A stretch of 64,000 nt of DNA from Caldicoprobacter algeriensis (lineage in GTDB: Bacteria; Bacillota; Clostridia; Caldicoprobacterales; Caldicoprobacteraceae). A model generated the notes under the pieces. That model did no database searches, was not told the DNA's origin, and was given only the letters and a program-made list of their open reading frames with translations. The translations under genes and the position numbers were made by a program. The stretch covers positions 124,001-188,000 of the forward strand of contig NZ_JAHUQD010000003.1 in the NCBI RefSeq assembly GCF_023838525.1. Reading direction: 5' to 3'. Every line of letters starts with the position of its first letter. Positions within the stretch are counted from its first letter, which is position 1. Below, piece by piece: positions 26,936 to 37,400 of this stretch.

Positions 26936-27982
26936 TTATTGTGCCAGCCGTTTTCTTATGGATTCAATCTTAGCTTTTATATCATCTGCCCCCACGATAT
27001 CGGTCACCATGGCTATGCATTTTGCACCTGCTTTTCTTACTTCAAGGACGTTGTGCTCCTTTATACCGCCAATGGCCACAAAGGGTATATCGATGTTTTT
27101 TACGACGTATTCAAGGTATTCAAGCCCTACCGGCTGGCATACGTCTTTTTTGGTAAAGGTCCTGTATATTGGGCCGACGCCTATGTAATCGGCTCCGCCG
27201 GCCACCGCTTTTTGGGCTTGCTCCGGCGAATGGGTGGATACCCCTATTATCATCCTTTCCCCCACCAACTCCCTCACCTTTTCAACCGGCAGGTCATCCT
27301 GGCCTATGTGTATCCCGTCTGCCCCAACCATCATGGCCAGATCAACGTGGTCATTGACTATAAAGGTGACACCGGCTTTTTGTGTCATCTCGCGGATTTG
27401 GACGCATTCCCTGTATTTGTCGATAAGCTTTTTATCCTTTTCGCGGTACTGGATTATCTTTATCCCTGCTTCTATCATCTGAGTTACCACTTCTATGTTG
27501 GTCCTGCCTTTGGAATATTCCTCGGCTGTGATGCAGTATATATCGGTATCCAGTTTCTTCCTCTTTTCCAGTGCCCAGTCGGCACTTATGTATTCCTTTT
27601 CAAGGGTATAGCATTCAAACCTTAATCTTTCGTACAGCTTTGCAAGCTGGTATTTGCCCAGCAGCTTTAAATTTTCCTCTATGACCCTTAGGGCTTCCTG
27701 ACACCTCTTAAAGTTAGCGGTGACCATATCAAACATGTTGCTTCTGCTATCGAGGTTAAGGCTGGCTGAGATTGGCAGGCCAACGTCGGCTAGCGCGTCC
27801 CGTTGTGAAATGCACTGGGGCAGATATTCCATTATATTTTTTCTTATCTCATGCCTTAACTTTTTTAGCTTTTCTGTCAAGCTGGCGTTGTTGTAGTAAA
27901 ACCGGGCTATGTCTTCCAGAACCCTTATCCCCTCGGACGCCCTGTTTATGTTGGCGTCGATTATCCTGAAGAGCTCGTTCAC
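26936..27982 (-). CDS. thiE: ThiD2-ThiE fusion: HMP-P kinase domain and thiamine phosphate synthase
   Basis: This 348-residue protein has two parts. Residues 1-130 (DANINRASEGIRVLEDIARF, then FKRCQEALRVIEE) match the ThiD2 domain, an HMP phosphate kinase unrelated to classical ThiD. Residues about 145-348 are thiamine phosphate synthase: QYREKDK, VNDHVDLAMMVGADGIHIGQ, GVSTHS, ADYIGVGPIYRT and AIGGI. The fusion supplies HMP-PP and joins it to the thiazole phosphate, explaining why no thiD is present. Its start overlaps the thiF stop by 4 bases. Confidence 0.92.
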   Translation of the reverse strand: MNELFRIIDANINRASEGIRVLEDIARFYYNNASLTEKLKKLRHEIRKNIMEYLPQCISQRDALADVGLPISASLNLDSRSNMFDMVTANFKRCQEALRVIEENLKLLGKYQLAKLYERLRFECYTLEKEYISADWALEKRKKLDTDIYCITAEEYSKGRTNIEVVTQMIEAGIKIIQYREKDKKLIDKYRECVQIREMTQKAGVTFIVNDHVDLAMMVGADGIHIGQDDLPVEKVRELVGERMIIGVSTHSPEQAQKAVAGGADYIGVGPIYRTFTKKDVCQPVGLEYLEYVVKNIDIPFVAIGGIKEHNVLEVRKAGAKCIAMVTDIVGADDIKAKIESIRKRLAQ

Positions 27983-28596
27983 GGATTTCTCCCCCCTAAG
28001 ATAAACTCCAGTACCGTGTCCGCCTGTTTGGCGGCAGCTATGTTGACTCTGGGTGATAGGGGTGGAGTGTCTTTATCCACTTCGGAGCGCATGTCTCCTA
28101 TTATGTAGAGCAGGGAATGGACCTTTTTTACTTTGATGTTATCGCTGTTGCCCCAGCCGCCCAGGCCCGAGACCGCTACCACCAGTTTGCCGCTTGAACC
28201 GTAATGCTCCACTATCATCTTTTTACAGGAGGGATTGTCAAAGGCCTCGATGATGATATTGCAGTCATCGAATATTTCATGGATGTTTTCCTGCGTAATC
28301 TTTTCTTGAAGGGCCTCTATCTCTACGTCCGGGTTAATCCTCCGCAAGTTTAATTTGAGGGCTTCCACCTTGGGCATCCCTACCTGGTCGTAAAAATAAA
28401 ACTGTCTGTTCAAGTTGGAGAGCTCCACCCTGTCGAAGTCCACTATCTTGAGCCTTTTTATCCCGCTTCTTACCAGGTTTAAAGCGCAGTTGGAGCCCAG
28501 GCCGCCCGCGCCGGCTATGCCCACCTTGACTTGTTGCAGCTTTTGAAGGTTTGCATTGCCAATATATTTCACCAGCGTTTCTTCAAATCGATTCAT
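27979..28596 (-). CDS. thiF: Sulfur carrier ThiS adenylyltransferase
   Basis: ThiF activates the ThiS C-terminus as acyl-adenylate before sulfur loading. The 205-residue protein is the short form: GAGGLGS nucleotide loop (29-35), VDFDRVELSNLNRQ with the conserved Asp and Arg, and a mid-region EAFDNP. The zinc-binding Cys pairs and the catalytic Cys of long ThiF/MoeB proteins are missing, as is normal for the short clostridial type. It overlaps thiE by 4 bases, while a gap of 173 bases separates it from thiH. Confidence 0.92.
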   Translation of the reverse strand: MNRFEETLVKYIGNANLQKLQQVKVGIAGAGGLGSNCALNLVRSGIKRLKIVDFDRVELSNLNRQFYFYDQVGMPKVEALKLNLRRINPDVEIEALQEKITQENIHEIFDDCNIIIEAFDNPSCKKMIVEHYGSSGKLVVAVSGLGGWGNSDNIKVKKVHSLLYIIGDMRSEVDKDTPPLSPRVNIAAAKQADTVLEFILGGRNP

Positions 28597-28769
28597 GGCT
28601 GTACGACCATCCTTTCATGATGTTCTTGCCTGTTTGCCTTTACAGGGTTGCTGAACTTAAGGTCAATATCGGATAATGTAAAGCTTAACAAGTTATCCTT
28701 TCCTCTGTCTCGTTAACGTTACAAGTCTTGCCATATTAGATTATGGAACTTTGCAAGATAATGCGTGTT

Positions 28770-29873
28770 TTATATCGCCTGCCAGTCTTTGAAGACCGGC
28801 TGAAACCCCTTGCTGTACAGCATATCCCTTATCTGTGCCACGCTCCTGGTATCGGCTATGTCAAACTGGCCGTCGCCTCTATCCTCGAGGGCATGGCTGC
28901 CTACTTGAGTGGAAGACCCCGCTGAAAGCTTGGTGACCCCCAGGCCTATCAGGTTATCCCTGAGCTGGGGCCTTTCCCTTGTGGAGATAGTAATGCCCGC
29001 CCTCGGCATGAACAGCCTTATGGCCAGCATGATCTGGACCAGGTCCTTGTCGCTGACAGGGGATCTGGGTGCAAAGTTCCCCAAATGTGGTCTTAAGCGC
29101 GGTAGGGATACGCTTATCTCTACATCGGGATATTTATCCTGTAGATAACTGGCATGCAGCCCGGTAAAAAAAGCCTCCTTTTGCCAGTCGTTCAGTCCCA
29201 AAAGTGCGCCTATGTTGACACAGCGCATGGAGGCCATGCACGCCCTTTCGGGAGCGTCAAGCCTGTACCTGTAATTCCTCTTGGGGCCTTTGAGGTGCAC
29301 TTCCATGTACACTTTCTCGTCGTATGTCTCCTGGTACAAGGTGAGGCCATCGACTCCTGCTTCTATGAGCTCGGCGTATTCCTCGGTATCCAGGGGATAC
29401 ACCTCTATCGAGATGGAGCTGAAGTAATCCTTTAAAACCTCCACGCAGCTCTTTATGTATGAGACCGGCGTATGCTTTCGGGACTCGCCGGTTAAAATGA
29501 GTATGTGTTTGAGCCCTGTGGAGGCTATGGCCTCGGCCTCCTTTCTCACCTCATCCAGTGAAAGCTTTTTCCGGGCTATCTTATTTTTGCAGTTGAAGCC
29601 GCAGTAGGCACACTGGTTGACACAGTAATTGGAAAGGTAAAGGGGAGTATAGAGCAGGATCGCCCTCCCAAAGTTTTTGAAGGTAAGCTGCCTTGCTTTG
29701 ATGGCCATGGGTTCCAGGTATTCTTTGGCCTTGTCGGATAACAGGGCCAAAAAGTCAAGGTCATTAAGCTTTTCCTTGCTGAGTATTTTCATTATTTGGT
29801 TGTCGGTTACGCTGTTTAAAAAGCCCTCAAAATCAAAGTTTTTGTATTTGAGATACACGTCGTAAAAGCTCAT
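28770..29873 (-). CDS. thiH: 2-iminoacetate synthase (radical SAM tyrosine lyase)
   Basis: ThiH cleaves tyrosine by radical SAM chemistry to give dehydroglycine for the thiazole ring, the oxygen-independent alternative to ThiO. The radical SAM motif is C84-x3-C88-x2-C91 (CVNQCAYC). Other family features are [22 protein letters not shown] and VSLPRLRPH. Start ATG 29873 has GAGGTG 7 bases upstream; the longer frame to 29897 has none. The length of 367 residues is normal. Presence of ThiH marks an anaerobic lifestyle. Confidence 0.95.
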   Translation of the reverse strand: MSFYDVYLKYKNFDFEGFLNSVTDNQIMKILSKEKLNDLDFLALLSDKAKEYLEPMAIKARQLTFKNFGRAILLYTPLYLSNYCVNQCAYCGFNCKNKIARKKLSLDEVRKEAEAIASTGLKHILILTGESRKHTPVSYIKSCVEVLKDYFSSISIEVYPLDTEEYAELIEAGVDGLTLYQETYDEKVYMEVHLKGPKRNYRYRLDAPERACMASMRCVNIGALLGLNDWQKEAFFTGLHASYLQDKYPDVEISVSLPRLRPHLGNFAPRSPVSDKDLVQIMLAIRLFMPRAGITISTRERPQLRDNLIGLGVTKLSAGSSTQVGSHALEDRGDGQFDIADTRSVAQIRDMLYSKGFQPVFKDWQAI

Positions 29874-29916
29874 ATCTCTACACCTCGAATTTAACACAAT
29901 GGTTGTGTGTAAGGTT

Positions 29917-30684
29917 TTATCGCAGGAATCCGGTTAAAGGCGAAGAAGCTTCGGCATATTCCTTGACTACCCCCATGCCTGCCAGATAAGCCATTCTACC
30001 GGCTTTGACTGCCAGTGCAAACGCCTCTGCCATGGTCACGGGGTCATCGGCAGTGGCTATGGCGGTGTTGACCAGCACCGCAGCGGCGCCCATCTCCATT
30101 GCTTCGGCGGCATGGGAGGGCCTTCCCAGCCCGGCATCGACTATCACGGGAAGGTCGATCTCGTCGATCATGATCTTTATGAGCTCCCGGGCTTTCAATC
30201 CCTTGTTTGTACCAATTGGAGCGCCGAGGGGCATGACTGCGGCGGCACCTGCATCCCTCAACCTCCGTGCGGCTATTAAATCAGGGCTCATATAGGGGAG
30301 GACTATGAAGCCTTCCTTTGCCAGTATTTCGGTGGCCTTTATGGTCTCGTAGTTGTCGGGAAGCAGGTATTTGTTGTCATTAATTACCTCGATCTTTATC
30401 CAGTTGCTGCCGCAGGCTGCCCTTGCTATTCTTGCTATGCGCACCGCTTCTTCGGCGTTTCTTGCTCCCGAGGTATTGGGCATTATTATGCACCCTTCAG
30501 GTATGTAGTTGAGCATGTTTTCCTCTGGATAATCCAGGTTTACCCTCCTCAATGCAACGGTAACCACCTGTGCTCCCGAGCGGTTTATCACCTCGGGGAT
30601 GACCCTATGTGAGGGAAATTTTCCAGTGCCTATGAAAAGCCGGCTTGAGAGCTCCTGACCGGCTATGACCAGTTTGTCATCCAT
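29917..30684 (-). CDS. thiG: Thiazole synthase
   Basis: ThiG condenses deoxyxylulose phosphate, dehydroglycine and the ThiS thiocarboxylate into thiazole phosphate. The 255-residue TIM barrel has the Schiff-base Lys97 in NWIKIEVI, the N-terminal FIGTGKFPS, the [13 protein letters not shown] loop, and the phosphate-binding [19 protein letters not shown]. All expected elements are present. It follows thiS by 6 bases. Confidence 0.96.
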   Translation of the reverse strand: MDDKLVIAGQELSSRLFIGTGKFPSHRVIPEVINRSGAQVVTVALRRVNLDYPEENMLNYIPEGCIIMPNTSGARNAEEAVRIARIARAACGSNWIKIEVINDNKYLLPDNYETIKATEILAKEGFIVLPYMSPDLIAARRLRDAGAAAVMPLGAPIGTNKGLKARELIKIMIDEIDLPVIVDAGLGRPSHAAEAMEMGAAAVLVNTAIATADDPVTMAEAFALAVKAGRMAYLAGMGVVKEYAEASSPLTGFLR

Positions 30685-30690
30685 GGAATA

Positions 30691-30891
30691 TCAGCCTCCT
30701 CCAACAAATTTCAAGATTTCCAGGTTGTCGTTCTCTTGCAGCACTATGTTTGGCCATTCTTCTAATCTGACTATCCTGTAGTTGTGTTCAACCACCACCT
30801 TTTGAGGGTCAAGCCCTTTGTGCTTTAAAAAATCATGCAGTGTAATTCCCTCGTTTACCGTAGTTTTTTCGCCATTCACTATTATTTGCAT
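30691..30891 (-). CDS. thiS: Sulfur carrier protein ThiS
   Basis: This is a 66-residue ubiquitin-fold protein ending in the exposed Gly-Gly tail (FVGGG) that is adenylated by ThiF and converted to a thiocarboxylate. It is the first gene of the operon, preceded by AGGAGGAAT. A 270-base leader with the TPP riboswitch terminator at its far end lies upstream. Confidence 0.94.
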   Translation of the reverse strand: MQIIVNGEKTTVNEGITLHDFLKHKGLDPQKVVVEHNYRIVRLEEWPNIVLQENDNLEILKFVGGG

Positions 30892-31162
30892 TTTATTCCT
30901 CCTCTCTCAAAAATTGGCTATAATGTGTGACAAAACTACACAACCCCACCTTATGCCTTTGGAACTTTATAGCAATTATGTTTATATCTGAACTATCTGG
31001 TTTGCAGGCACTTACGCCTACCTTGTTGACGGCTTAAACGTGTTGGCTTGACGATGCTGCACCTAAAACCACCTTGCTTATCAGGAGTTTTTATGGATAC
31101 TCACTTGGGATTTTAAAAGATGCATGTTACCAAGGGTGAAAGGAGAGAGGGGCATTGAACTG

Positions 31163-31195
31163 AAAAAGGCCTACCCCCATAGGGTAGACCTTTTT
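31163..31195 (-). terminator. Terminator of the TPP riboswitch
   Basis: Read on the minus strand: GGTCTACCC, loop TATG, GGGGTAGGCC, then TTTTT. It lies directly after the aptamer and is the natural expression platform for thiamine-dependent attenuation. The flanking A/T runs make it near symmetrical, so it may also terminate plus-strand transcripts. Confidence 0.9.
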
Positions 31196-31213
31196 GTCGT
31201 GGCGACATGTCCC

Positions 31214-31314
31214 ACAACGCTTCCCTACGGTGGTACTAACCACATCAGGTTCAAAGGGTTAAGAGCAGCCTTCTCAGCATGCCCTTTCTCAGCCTTTCGG
31301 CACCCCTAGCGTTG
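31214..31314 (-). ncRNA. TPP riboswitch (THI element) aptamer
   Basis: On the minus strand the conserved THI boxes appear in order: GGGGTGCC, GGCTGAGA, ACCCTTTGAACCTGAT and the final CGTAGGGAAG, closed by the P1 pairing CAACGCT/AGCGTTG. It controls the thiS-thiG-thiH-thiF-thiE(-thiC) operon: when TPP is bound, the downstream terminator forms and transcription stops. Confidence 0.97.
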
Positions 31315-31339
31315 GTATCCATCTATTCGGTTTTATATA

Positions 31340-31368
31340 ATTATACATCGAATGCTGGGGTATGTAAA
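31340..31368 (-). promoter_or_regulatory. Promoter of the thiamine operon
   Basis: On the minus strand: TTTACA (31368-31363), 17-base spacer, TATAAT (31345-31340). It lies about 25 bases upstream of the TPP aptamer, as expected. Confidence 0.85.
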
Positions 31369-31449
31369 GAACTTTTTTGGCTTGGGCGCATTTTCAATAT
31401 ATGAGGTAACATTTGCCAATACACTAAAATTAAGCACTTTGTGGTTGTC

Positions 31450-31763
31450 TAAAAAGTAAAAATGTTTTGCCTAGAAGTACAAGTGGTTTTAAAACGTTTG
31501 ATATAACCTCGTTTGGTAATCATTTCTTCAAAAATATTAAATGCGCCCGTTCAGATAGTTCATGCTGGCCCAGCTATACGGTGAAAAAAATAATAGATTT
31601 TAGGCAGCACCTACGACATCGGCATATTCGGAAAGTCCTGATGAACACCAAAGGCCAAAGGCGATAATTACTGCAGCAATGGTGTGAATGCGGGGGGGGG
31701 GGTTACCAGCCACTTAAAGAAATTAACCCTGGTACACAACAGTATCGTTTTAAGATCAGTCAT
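31450..31763 (-). pseudogene. ABC-2 type permease remnant with C11 tract
   Basis: A second permease gene starts at ATG 31763 (GGAGGAGG 7 bases upstream), overlapping the end of the first by 8 bases. It reads MTDLKTILLC and FFKWLV, then enters a run of 11 C (11 G on plus, 31692-31702). With 11 C the frame closes soon at TAA. If the tract were 12 or 9, it would continue as IHTIAAVIIAFGLWCS to a TAA after VVGAA. Beyond that only scattered fragments remain. It looks like a decayed ABC-2 permease gene; the homopolymer could once have been a slippage switch. Confidence 0.55.
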
Positions 31764-32466
31764 TTTGTATCCTCCTCCGTATCTGTCCCACCGTTCCATA
31801 TCCCATCATCAGGCATAAAATTAAAACGATTCCCAGATTTAGCAGCAGCGATGTATGGGGAGAGCCTGTGGGATACATACCTTCTATCAGTACAACTATC
31901 CTCAGATATTGAGGAATACCTCGTCCGGTGGTAGCACGGTGAGCCACAAAATACAATACAAGCGGCGCTGTCACTGCTGTAAACTTATTTGGGATAAAAG
32001 TTGATACCCACATCGCCGCCACCGCAAACAGTACTGCAGAAAGAGAATAGTTGGTAATATAATAACACAGGTACTGTACCGGCTTACCTGCAAGCAATAA
32101 AGGTTCATAAGGGTCACCGGTAGTGCTTTCAACAAAGAGCGGCAGCCTGGTTCGCAAAGCAAACACGAACACGAGCATACCGACGGCCGCAGTCAAAAAG
32201 CCGGATATAGCGCTCACCAGAACTTTGGACACTGAATAGCTCCGTATGCCCGTCCGCACAATCCAGAATCTGACGGCACGCTCCTGCCATTCGGTGGCAA
32301 AGGTTGTCGCAAAGGGGAACAGCGGTAAAATACCTGCTATCAGAAACAGGCTTGCGGTTCCACGCAAATCTCCTTTCTTCCCTATTTGTTTAGGTAATAA
32401 CAAATTTTTGACTGAAGTTTTACTACAAAATCCTCCTACCCTCTTATTTGTTAACACATATGTCAC
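31756..32466 (-). pseudogene. ABC-2 type permease, N-terminally truncated
   Basis: The 236-residue frame (GTG at 32466) has five or so hydrophobic helices resembling the C-terminal two-thirds of clostridial ABC-2 permeases (FATEWQERAVRFWIVRTG, then long hydrophobic segments, ending GQIRRRIQND). The first 40 residues are polar and do not look like the usual first membrane helix. No ATPase gene is nearby, so the transporter seems incomplete. The second permease frame overlaps its end. It may still be expressed, but I read it as a truncated remnant. Direction and position suggest control by the twin palindromes upstream. Confidence 0.5.
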
Positions 32467-32574
32467 ACCGTTAACAGCAAGAACGGCTATCCGGCTCAGG
32501 TCAAGTTCCTATCCTCTCTTTTTGGGTTCAAACCAAATAGCTTAAATAGATATGTATCTTGTTCGTATATATCG

Positions 32575-32620
32575 TTCTATTATAATAGAATGTATACAAT
32601 ACTGTTCTATTATAATAGAA
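32575..32620. repeat. Two identical 16-bp palindromes, 30 bp apart
   Basis: TTCTATTATAATAGAA, a perfect palindrome, occurs at 32575-32590 and again at 32605-32620. The centre-to-centre distance is exactly 30 bp, about three helical turns, so a protein would bind both on one face. They lie about 110 bp upstream of the minus-strand ABC-2 permease remnant and about 300 bp upstream of the plus-strand efflux genes. They look like a repressor operator of the GntR/YtrA or MarR kind, but no such regulator is encoded in the window. Confidence 0.75.
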
Positions 32621-32677
32621 AATAGTTGTCAATGGCAGGTTTGGTTAAACTCTCGAAATATTGTTTTTGTTTTTCAA

Positions 32678-32707
32678 TTGAGTAAAGCCAATGTTTGATG
32701 GTATAAT
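32678..32707 (+). promoter_or_regulatory. Possible promoter of RND efflux genes
   Basis: TTGAGT (32678-32683), 18-base spacer, TATAAT (32702-32707). It gives a leader of about 205 bases to the HlyD-type gene, in which nothing recognisable is seen. Confidence 0.5.
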
Positions 32708-32920
32708 AAATAGCGTGGTTTTGGCTTGCTGGCTGACTTCTTAATTGAATATAGCTTAAAGAAAAAAACGGACAAAAGTCAAAAAACAAATTAAACTTCT
32801 TACGAGGCCACCACATCATAGGTGGATAGTAGTTCGTATGGAAATAATAGTATGATTTGCCTTTGAGGTGCCAAGGATGGATATAATAGATATAGTTCAT
32901 CAACGAAAGGGGTATAAGGT

Positions 32921-34282
32921 GTGAAGATTAGGGTTAGTAAATTAATGCCATATATGGTGGTGCTGATTCTTTTAGCAGGGCTTGTATCGGACTGTACAGC
33001 GCTTGGAGGCCTGGGCAAAAAGCCGCAGGATGATCACCAAGAGGTTGACAGCCAAAAAGTGCCTGTCGAAGTGGCAACTGCTCGCGTGGATACCATCCAG
33101 AATATCAGGGAGTTTTCGGGCGTGCTTAAGCCCATAAATGAAGTAATGGTCATCCCCCAGATGCCCGGGAAGGTATCAAAGGTGCATGTGAAAGTGGGAC
33201 AGCAGGTGAAAGAGGGAGATGTGCTTATAGAGCTGGAAGCCGGCGATGTTGAACAGCAGATCGCTCAGGCTCAGGCGGCATATGAGGCATCCAAAGCCTC
33301 GGTGGAACTGTCAAGAAGGAAGTTGCAGGACCTTGAATCTCAAAAGAATAGGCTTCAAGCTGAAATTGATAAGTTAGATAAGCAAATTGAGGAGATTAAT
33401 AAGTCAATTAATGAGGCCAGGCAGGCCATTGAACCTGAGATTGCCAGGCTTGAAGAGATGCGCCAAAAAGGTGCAATTACTGATGAACAATTCAACGAGC
33501 AGAAGAGCAGGCTGGAGGAACATCTAAAACAGCTGCAGGATGGTCTAGAAAAACTGCTTCAGCAAAAATCGGCTTTAGAGAAGAGCAAACTAGAGATAGA
33601 GAGCGCCATAAAGTCCCTGCCTTATGACAGCAAGACGCTGGATGCTCAGCTCAATCAAGCCAAAATGGCTTTGGACGTCGCAAAAGGGGCAGCCGACAAG
33701 CTAAAGCTCCTCTCGCCGATCGATGGGGTGGTAAGCAGCTTAAGCGTACAGCCAGGGCAGATGGCGACACAGGCATCGCCGCCCGTTACCGTCATAGATA
33801 TGACTGCCCTGATTCTTGATATACGCCTGTCCGAATTTGATGTGATGAAAGTTCAACCTAGTCAAAAGGTTGACGTGTATGTTGATGCGGCGGGTTCTCA
33901 GCAGGTGGAAGGCGTAGTTGAGTGGGTGAGCCCTTCTACCGATTCCAGGAGCCAGGCCTATGGAGTGAGGATAAAGATCGATAATTCGCATTCGCCTGGA
34001 AAGTTGCGTCCCGGCATGTTTGCACGGGTTAGCTTGATACTTGACAAAAAAGAGAATGCTATTGCGGTGCCCAAAAGGGCGATTGTACGGCAAGGGGATA
34101 AGACTTATGTGTTCGTCATTAAAGGTGGCTCGGTGGAGAGAAGAGAGGTAGAGGTTGGCATGGATGATGGTGAGAGGATAGAGGTCATTTCGGGATTGAA
34201 GAGCGGTGAGCAGGTTGTCATAAAGGGGCAGGCCTATCTCAAGGAAGGGGATGAGGTTAATATAGTGAAGGAGGAAAGTTGA
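32921..34282 (+). CDS. RND efflux membrane-fusion (HlyD/AcrA-like) protein
   Basis: The 453-residue adaptor starts at GTG 32921 with GAAAGGGG 8 bases upstream. It has an N-terminal hydrophobic anchor (MVVLILLAGLVSDC; the Cys is preceded by Asp, so it is not a standard lipobox). The split lipoyl domain follows (VSKVHVKVGQQVKEGDVLIEL ... KLLSPIDGVVSSLSV). A long coiled-coil hairpin occupies about residues 120-240, rich in Gln/Lys/Glu heptads. Beta-barrel and membrane-proximal domains come last (RPGMFARVSLI, VPKRAIVR). It is encoded with an RND pump 145 bases downstream; together they should export lipids or toxic compounds across the single membrane. Confidence 0.9.
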   Translation: MKIRVSKLMPYMVVLILLAGLVSDCTALGGLGKKPQDDHQEVDSQKVPVEVATARVDTIQNIREFSGVLKPINEVMVIPQMPGKVSKVHVKVGQQVKEGDVLIELEAGDVEQQIAQAQAAYEASKASVELSRRKLQDLESQKNRLQAEIDKLDKQIEEINKSINEARQAIEPEIARLEEMRQKGAITDEQFNEQKSRLEEHLKQLQDGLEKLLQQKSALEKSKLEIESAIKSLPYDSKTLDAQLNQAKMALDVAKGAADKLKLLSPIDGVVSSLSVQPGQMATQASPPVTVIDMTALILDIRLSEFDVMKVQPSQKVDVYVDAAGSQQVEGVVEWVSPSTDSRSQAYGVRIKIDNSHSPGKLRPGMFARVSLILDKKENAIAVPKRAIVRQGDKTYVFVIKGGSVERREVEVGMDDGERIEVISGLKSGEQVVIKGQAYLKEGDEVNIVKEES

Positions 34283-34426
34283 AGGATGCTGTAGATAAGC
34301 AAAGTAAGCAAAAGCGCAGTTATAGCGTCATTTATTCAGGGCAAATATATCACGGGTGCAAAATGTGACCTCTGCAATAGATGCAATCAGACATAAAGAG
34401 TTAAAAATTCAGGAGGATGGCGTATT

Positions 34427-37400
34427 ATGAACATTGCAGGATTGAGCATTCGCAGGCCTGTTACCACCGTCATGGTAGTGCTGATCGTGTTGATTTTAGG
34501 GTTTGTTTCGCTGACGCGGCTTAATGTGGACTTGTTGCCCAGCATAAATCTGCCCGTCATGGTGGTGTCGGTGCAGTACAGCGGTGCAGGCCCTGAAGAG
34601 GTTGAGAGCATAGTTACCCGGAACATCGAAAGCGTTTTGGCAACAGTCAGCAACCTTGAGTCCATGCGCTCGACTTCTTCCGAGGGCAGTTCGCTGGTGA
34701 TCTTGGAATTTACGCAGGGCACCGATATGGACGTGGCGGCACTTGAGGTACGCGAAAAGCTGGACATGATAAGGAGTATGCTGCCGGATGGGGTGTCTGA
34801 CCCCATAGTGCTCAAGCTTGATCCTAACATGCTGCCCATAATGAGCTTTGCCGTATCACAGGAGGGCAAGACCGACGAAGAGCTGCAGGTGTGGGTGGAG
34901 GATATGCTGAAGCCGCGCATTGAGCGCATTGAAGGCGTTGCATCGGTTTCAATTTTGGGTGCAAAGCAAACCGAGGTGAAGGTTATAGTTGACCCGGAAA
35001 AGCTAATAACCTATGGCCTGTCGATGGATCGCGTTGTGAGCGCCCTAAGGGCAGAAAATTTGAACATGCCAGGCGGAGTTGTACAGGATGGGCAGTATGA
35101 CTTGCTGGTCAGGGTTTCGGGCCAATTTGAGAGCCTTGATGAACTCCTAAATGTACCTGTCGTGAGCTCTACTGGTACCACCTATCTGCTGAGGGACCTG
35201 GCACGGGTTGAAAAGGGTGTAAGGGATGGCAGACAGTATTCAAGGGTCAATCAACACGACAGCCTATCCATATCGGTTTACAAGGAGAGCACTGCAAATA
35301 CCGTTCGCGTGGCTGAAAAGGTAAATCAGGAGATGGAGAGTATAAAGAAGTCCTATCCCGATATATCCGTTATGACCATAGTGGATCAATCGAAATTTAT
35401 CAAAAGTTCCATTTCGGCTGTAATCAGCAATGCCTATATAGGTGCTATACTGGCCATTGCCATATTATTCATCTTATTAAAAAATATTACGCCTACCCTG
35501 GTTATCGCCGTGTCCATCCCCTTTTCGGTGATATCCACTTTTGTCTTGCTGTATTTCAGCGGTATCACCTTGAACATCATATCGCTGGGCGGATTGGCCT
35601 TGGGCGTGGGCATGATTGTGGATAACTCCATAGTGGCGTTGGAGAACATCTATCGAATGAGAGAGAAAGGCTTAAGTCCCATTGATGCCGCCGAAAAGGG
35701 TACTAACGAGATATCCATGGCCATAATTGCCTCCACTTTGACGACGGTATGCGTCTTTTTGCCCATCGTTTTTACCCAAGGTATGACGGCCGAGATATTC
35801 GGGGAGCTGTCCATCACCGTTACATTTTCGCTGCTGGCATCCTTGGTGGTGGCGCTTACCCTGGTGCCCATGCTGGCGTCCAAGCTGGTGACCCGCCAGG
35901 GCTTTAACAAGAAAAATGTTACTGTGGAGCGCGTGACAGAAAAATACAGGCGCATGCTGGAATGGGCCCTGGAGCACAGAAAAACGGTTGTGCTTATCAC
36001 TGCCGTGGTTTTTGGTATGAGTATTGTACTGCTGCCTCTGGTAGGAGTAGAGTACTTCCCGGCGGTGGATCAGGGCCAGATAGAGATTGAGGTCAGGTTG
36101 CCTAGAGGAAGCAGTTTTGGTGAAACCCTGGAAGCCGTTCAGAGGGTTGAAAAGATGGTAAGCGAAATTCCAGAGGTTGAGATGGTATGGGCCAGTATAG
36201 GAGGGCAGCAGCTGAACGTAGGAATGGGGGTATCTGCTAGGGATCAAGGCAGCATTACGGCCGTATTAAAACCCGTTGGGCAAAGGGACAGGACCACGCA
36301 GCAGGTGGGCGAGGAAATAAGGCAAAAGGTCAAGGATATAGCAGGATGCCAGATACAGGTAAACACTGGTGGCGGGTTTGCTGGATTGGGATCGGGCATG
36401 ATGGGGCCGCCTATATCCATCAGCATAAAAGGCCAGGACCTGGATGTGCTCCGAAAAATATCGGATGATATTGTGAGGGTAGTATCAAGCGTGCCGGGAA
36501 CCCGTGAAGTGCGTTCAAGCTTCGAGGAAGGTCGTCCGGAGCTCCGCATAATCATAGACAGACAGAGGGCTTCGCAGTATGGGCTCAATGTCGCCCTGGT
36601 TTCGTCGGCTGTCCAAAGCCACCTGCAGGGAGTGGTGGCTACCAGATATAAGGAGGAGAGTACAGAGATCGATGTGCGCGTACAGCTCCCAGATGATGGC
36701 GTTTTTAAGGTGCAGGATGTCGAGAATGTAATGGTTACTTCACCTTTAGGGATATCGGTCCCCTTAAAGAGCGTGGCCAGGTTTGAGTATGCACAAGGGC
36801 CAGTAAGGATTGAAAGGCATGATCAGTCTCGCATGGTCACTGTAAGCGGCGATTATGAAGGTAGAAACTTCGGTGAGGTCATAGAGGACATTCAGGAGCG
36901 TCTGGACGATTATCCGCTTCCCGAAGGGTATTTTATAGAGTACGGTGGCGAACAGGAGCAGCTATCGGAGGCATTTGGCGATCTAAGGCTGGTACTGGTG
37001 CTAGGAGTGACCCTTGTATACATGATAATGGCTTCACAGTTTGAATCGCTGGTCCATCCGTTTACCGTTATGTTTACTGTGCCGCTGGCCTTCACGGGGG
37101 GTCTAGTGGGGTTGCTGATAGCTGGAAAGCCTTTGAGCGTGCCAGCCTTTCTTGGGTTTATTATGCTGGTAGGAATTGTGGTCAACAACGGTATCGTACT
37201 GGTGGACTATATAAACAGGCTTCGTGAAGGTAATGCCGATCTTAAGCGGGCAATAGTGCAGGCTGGGGCTACGAGATTGAGGCCGGTGCTCATGACCAGC
37301 TTGACTACTATACTTGGGCTTTTACCGCTTGCGCTGGGGTTTGGGGAAAGCTCCGAACTTCAGGTGCCTCTTGCTGTTACGGTTATGAGCGGACTGACGC

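Noticed and set aside
26819-27625. 268-codon plus-strand frame
   Set aside because: It is antisense to the thiD2-thiE gene, whose motifs are unambiguous; the frame is a shadow rich in Tyr, His and Phe.
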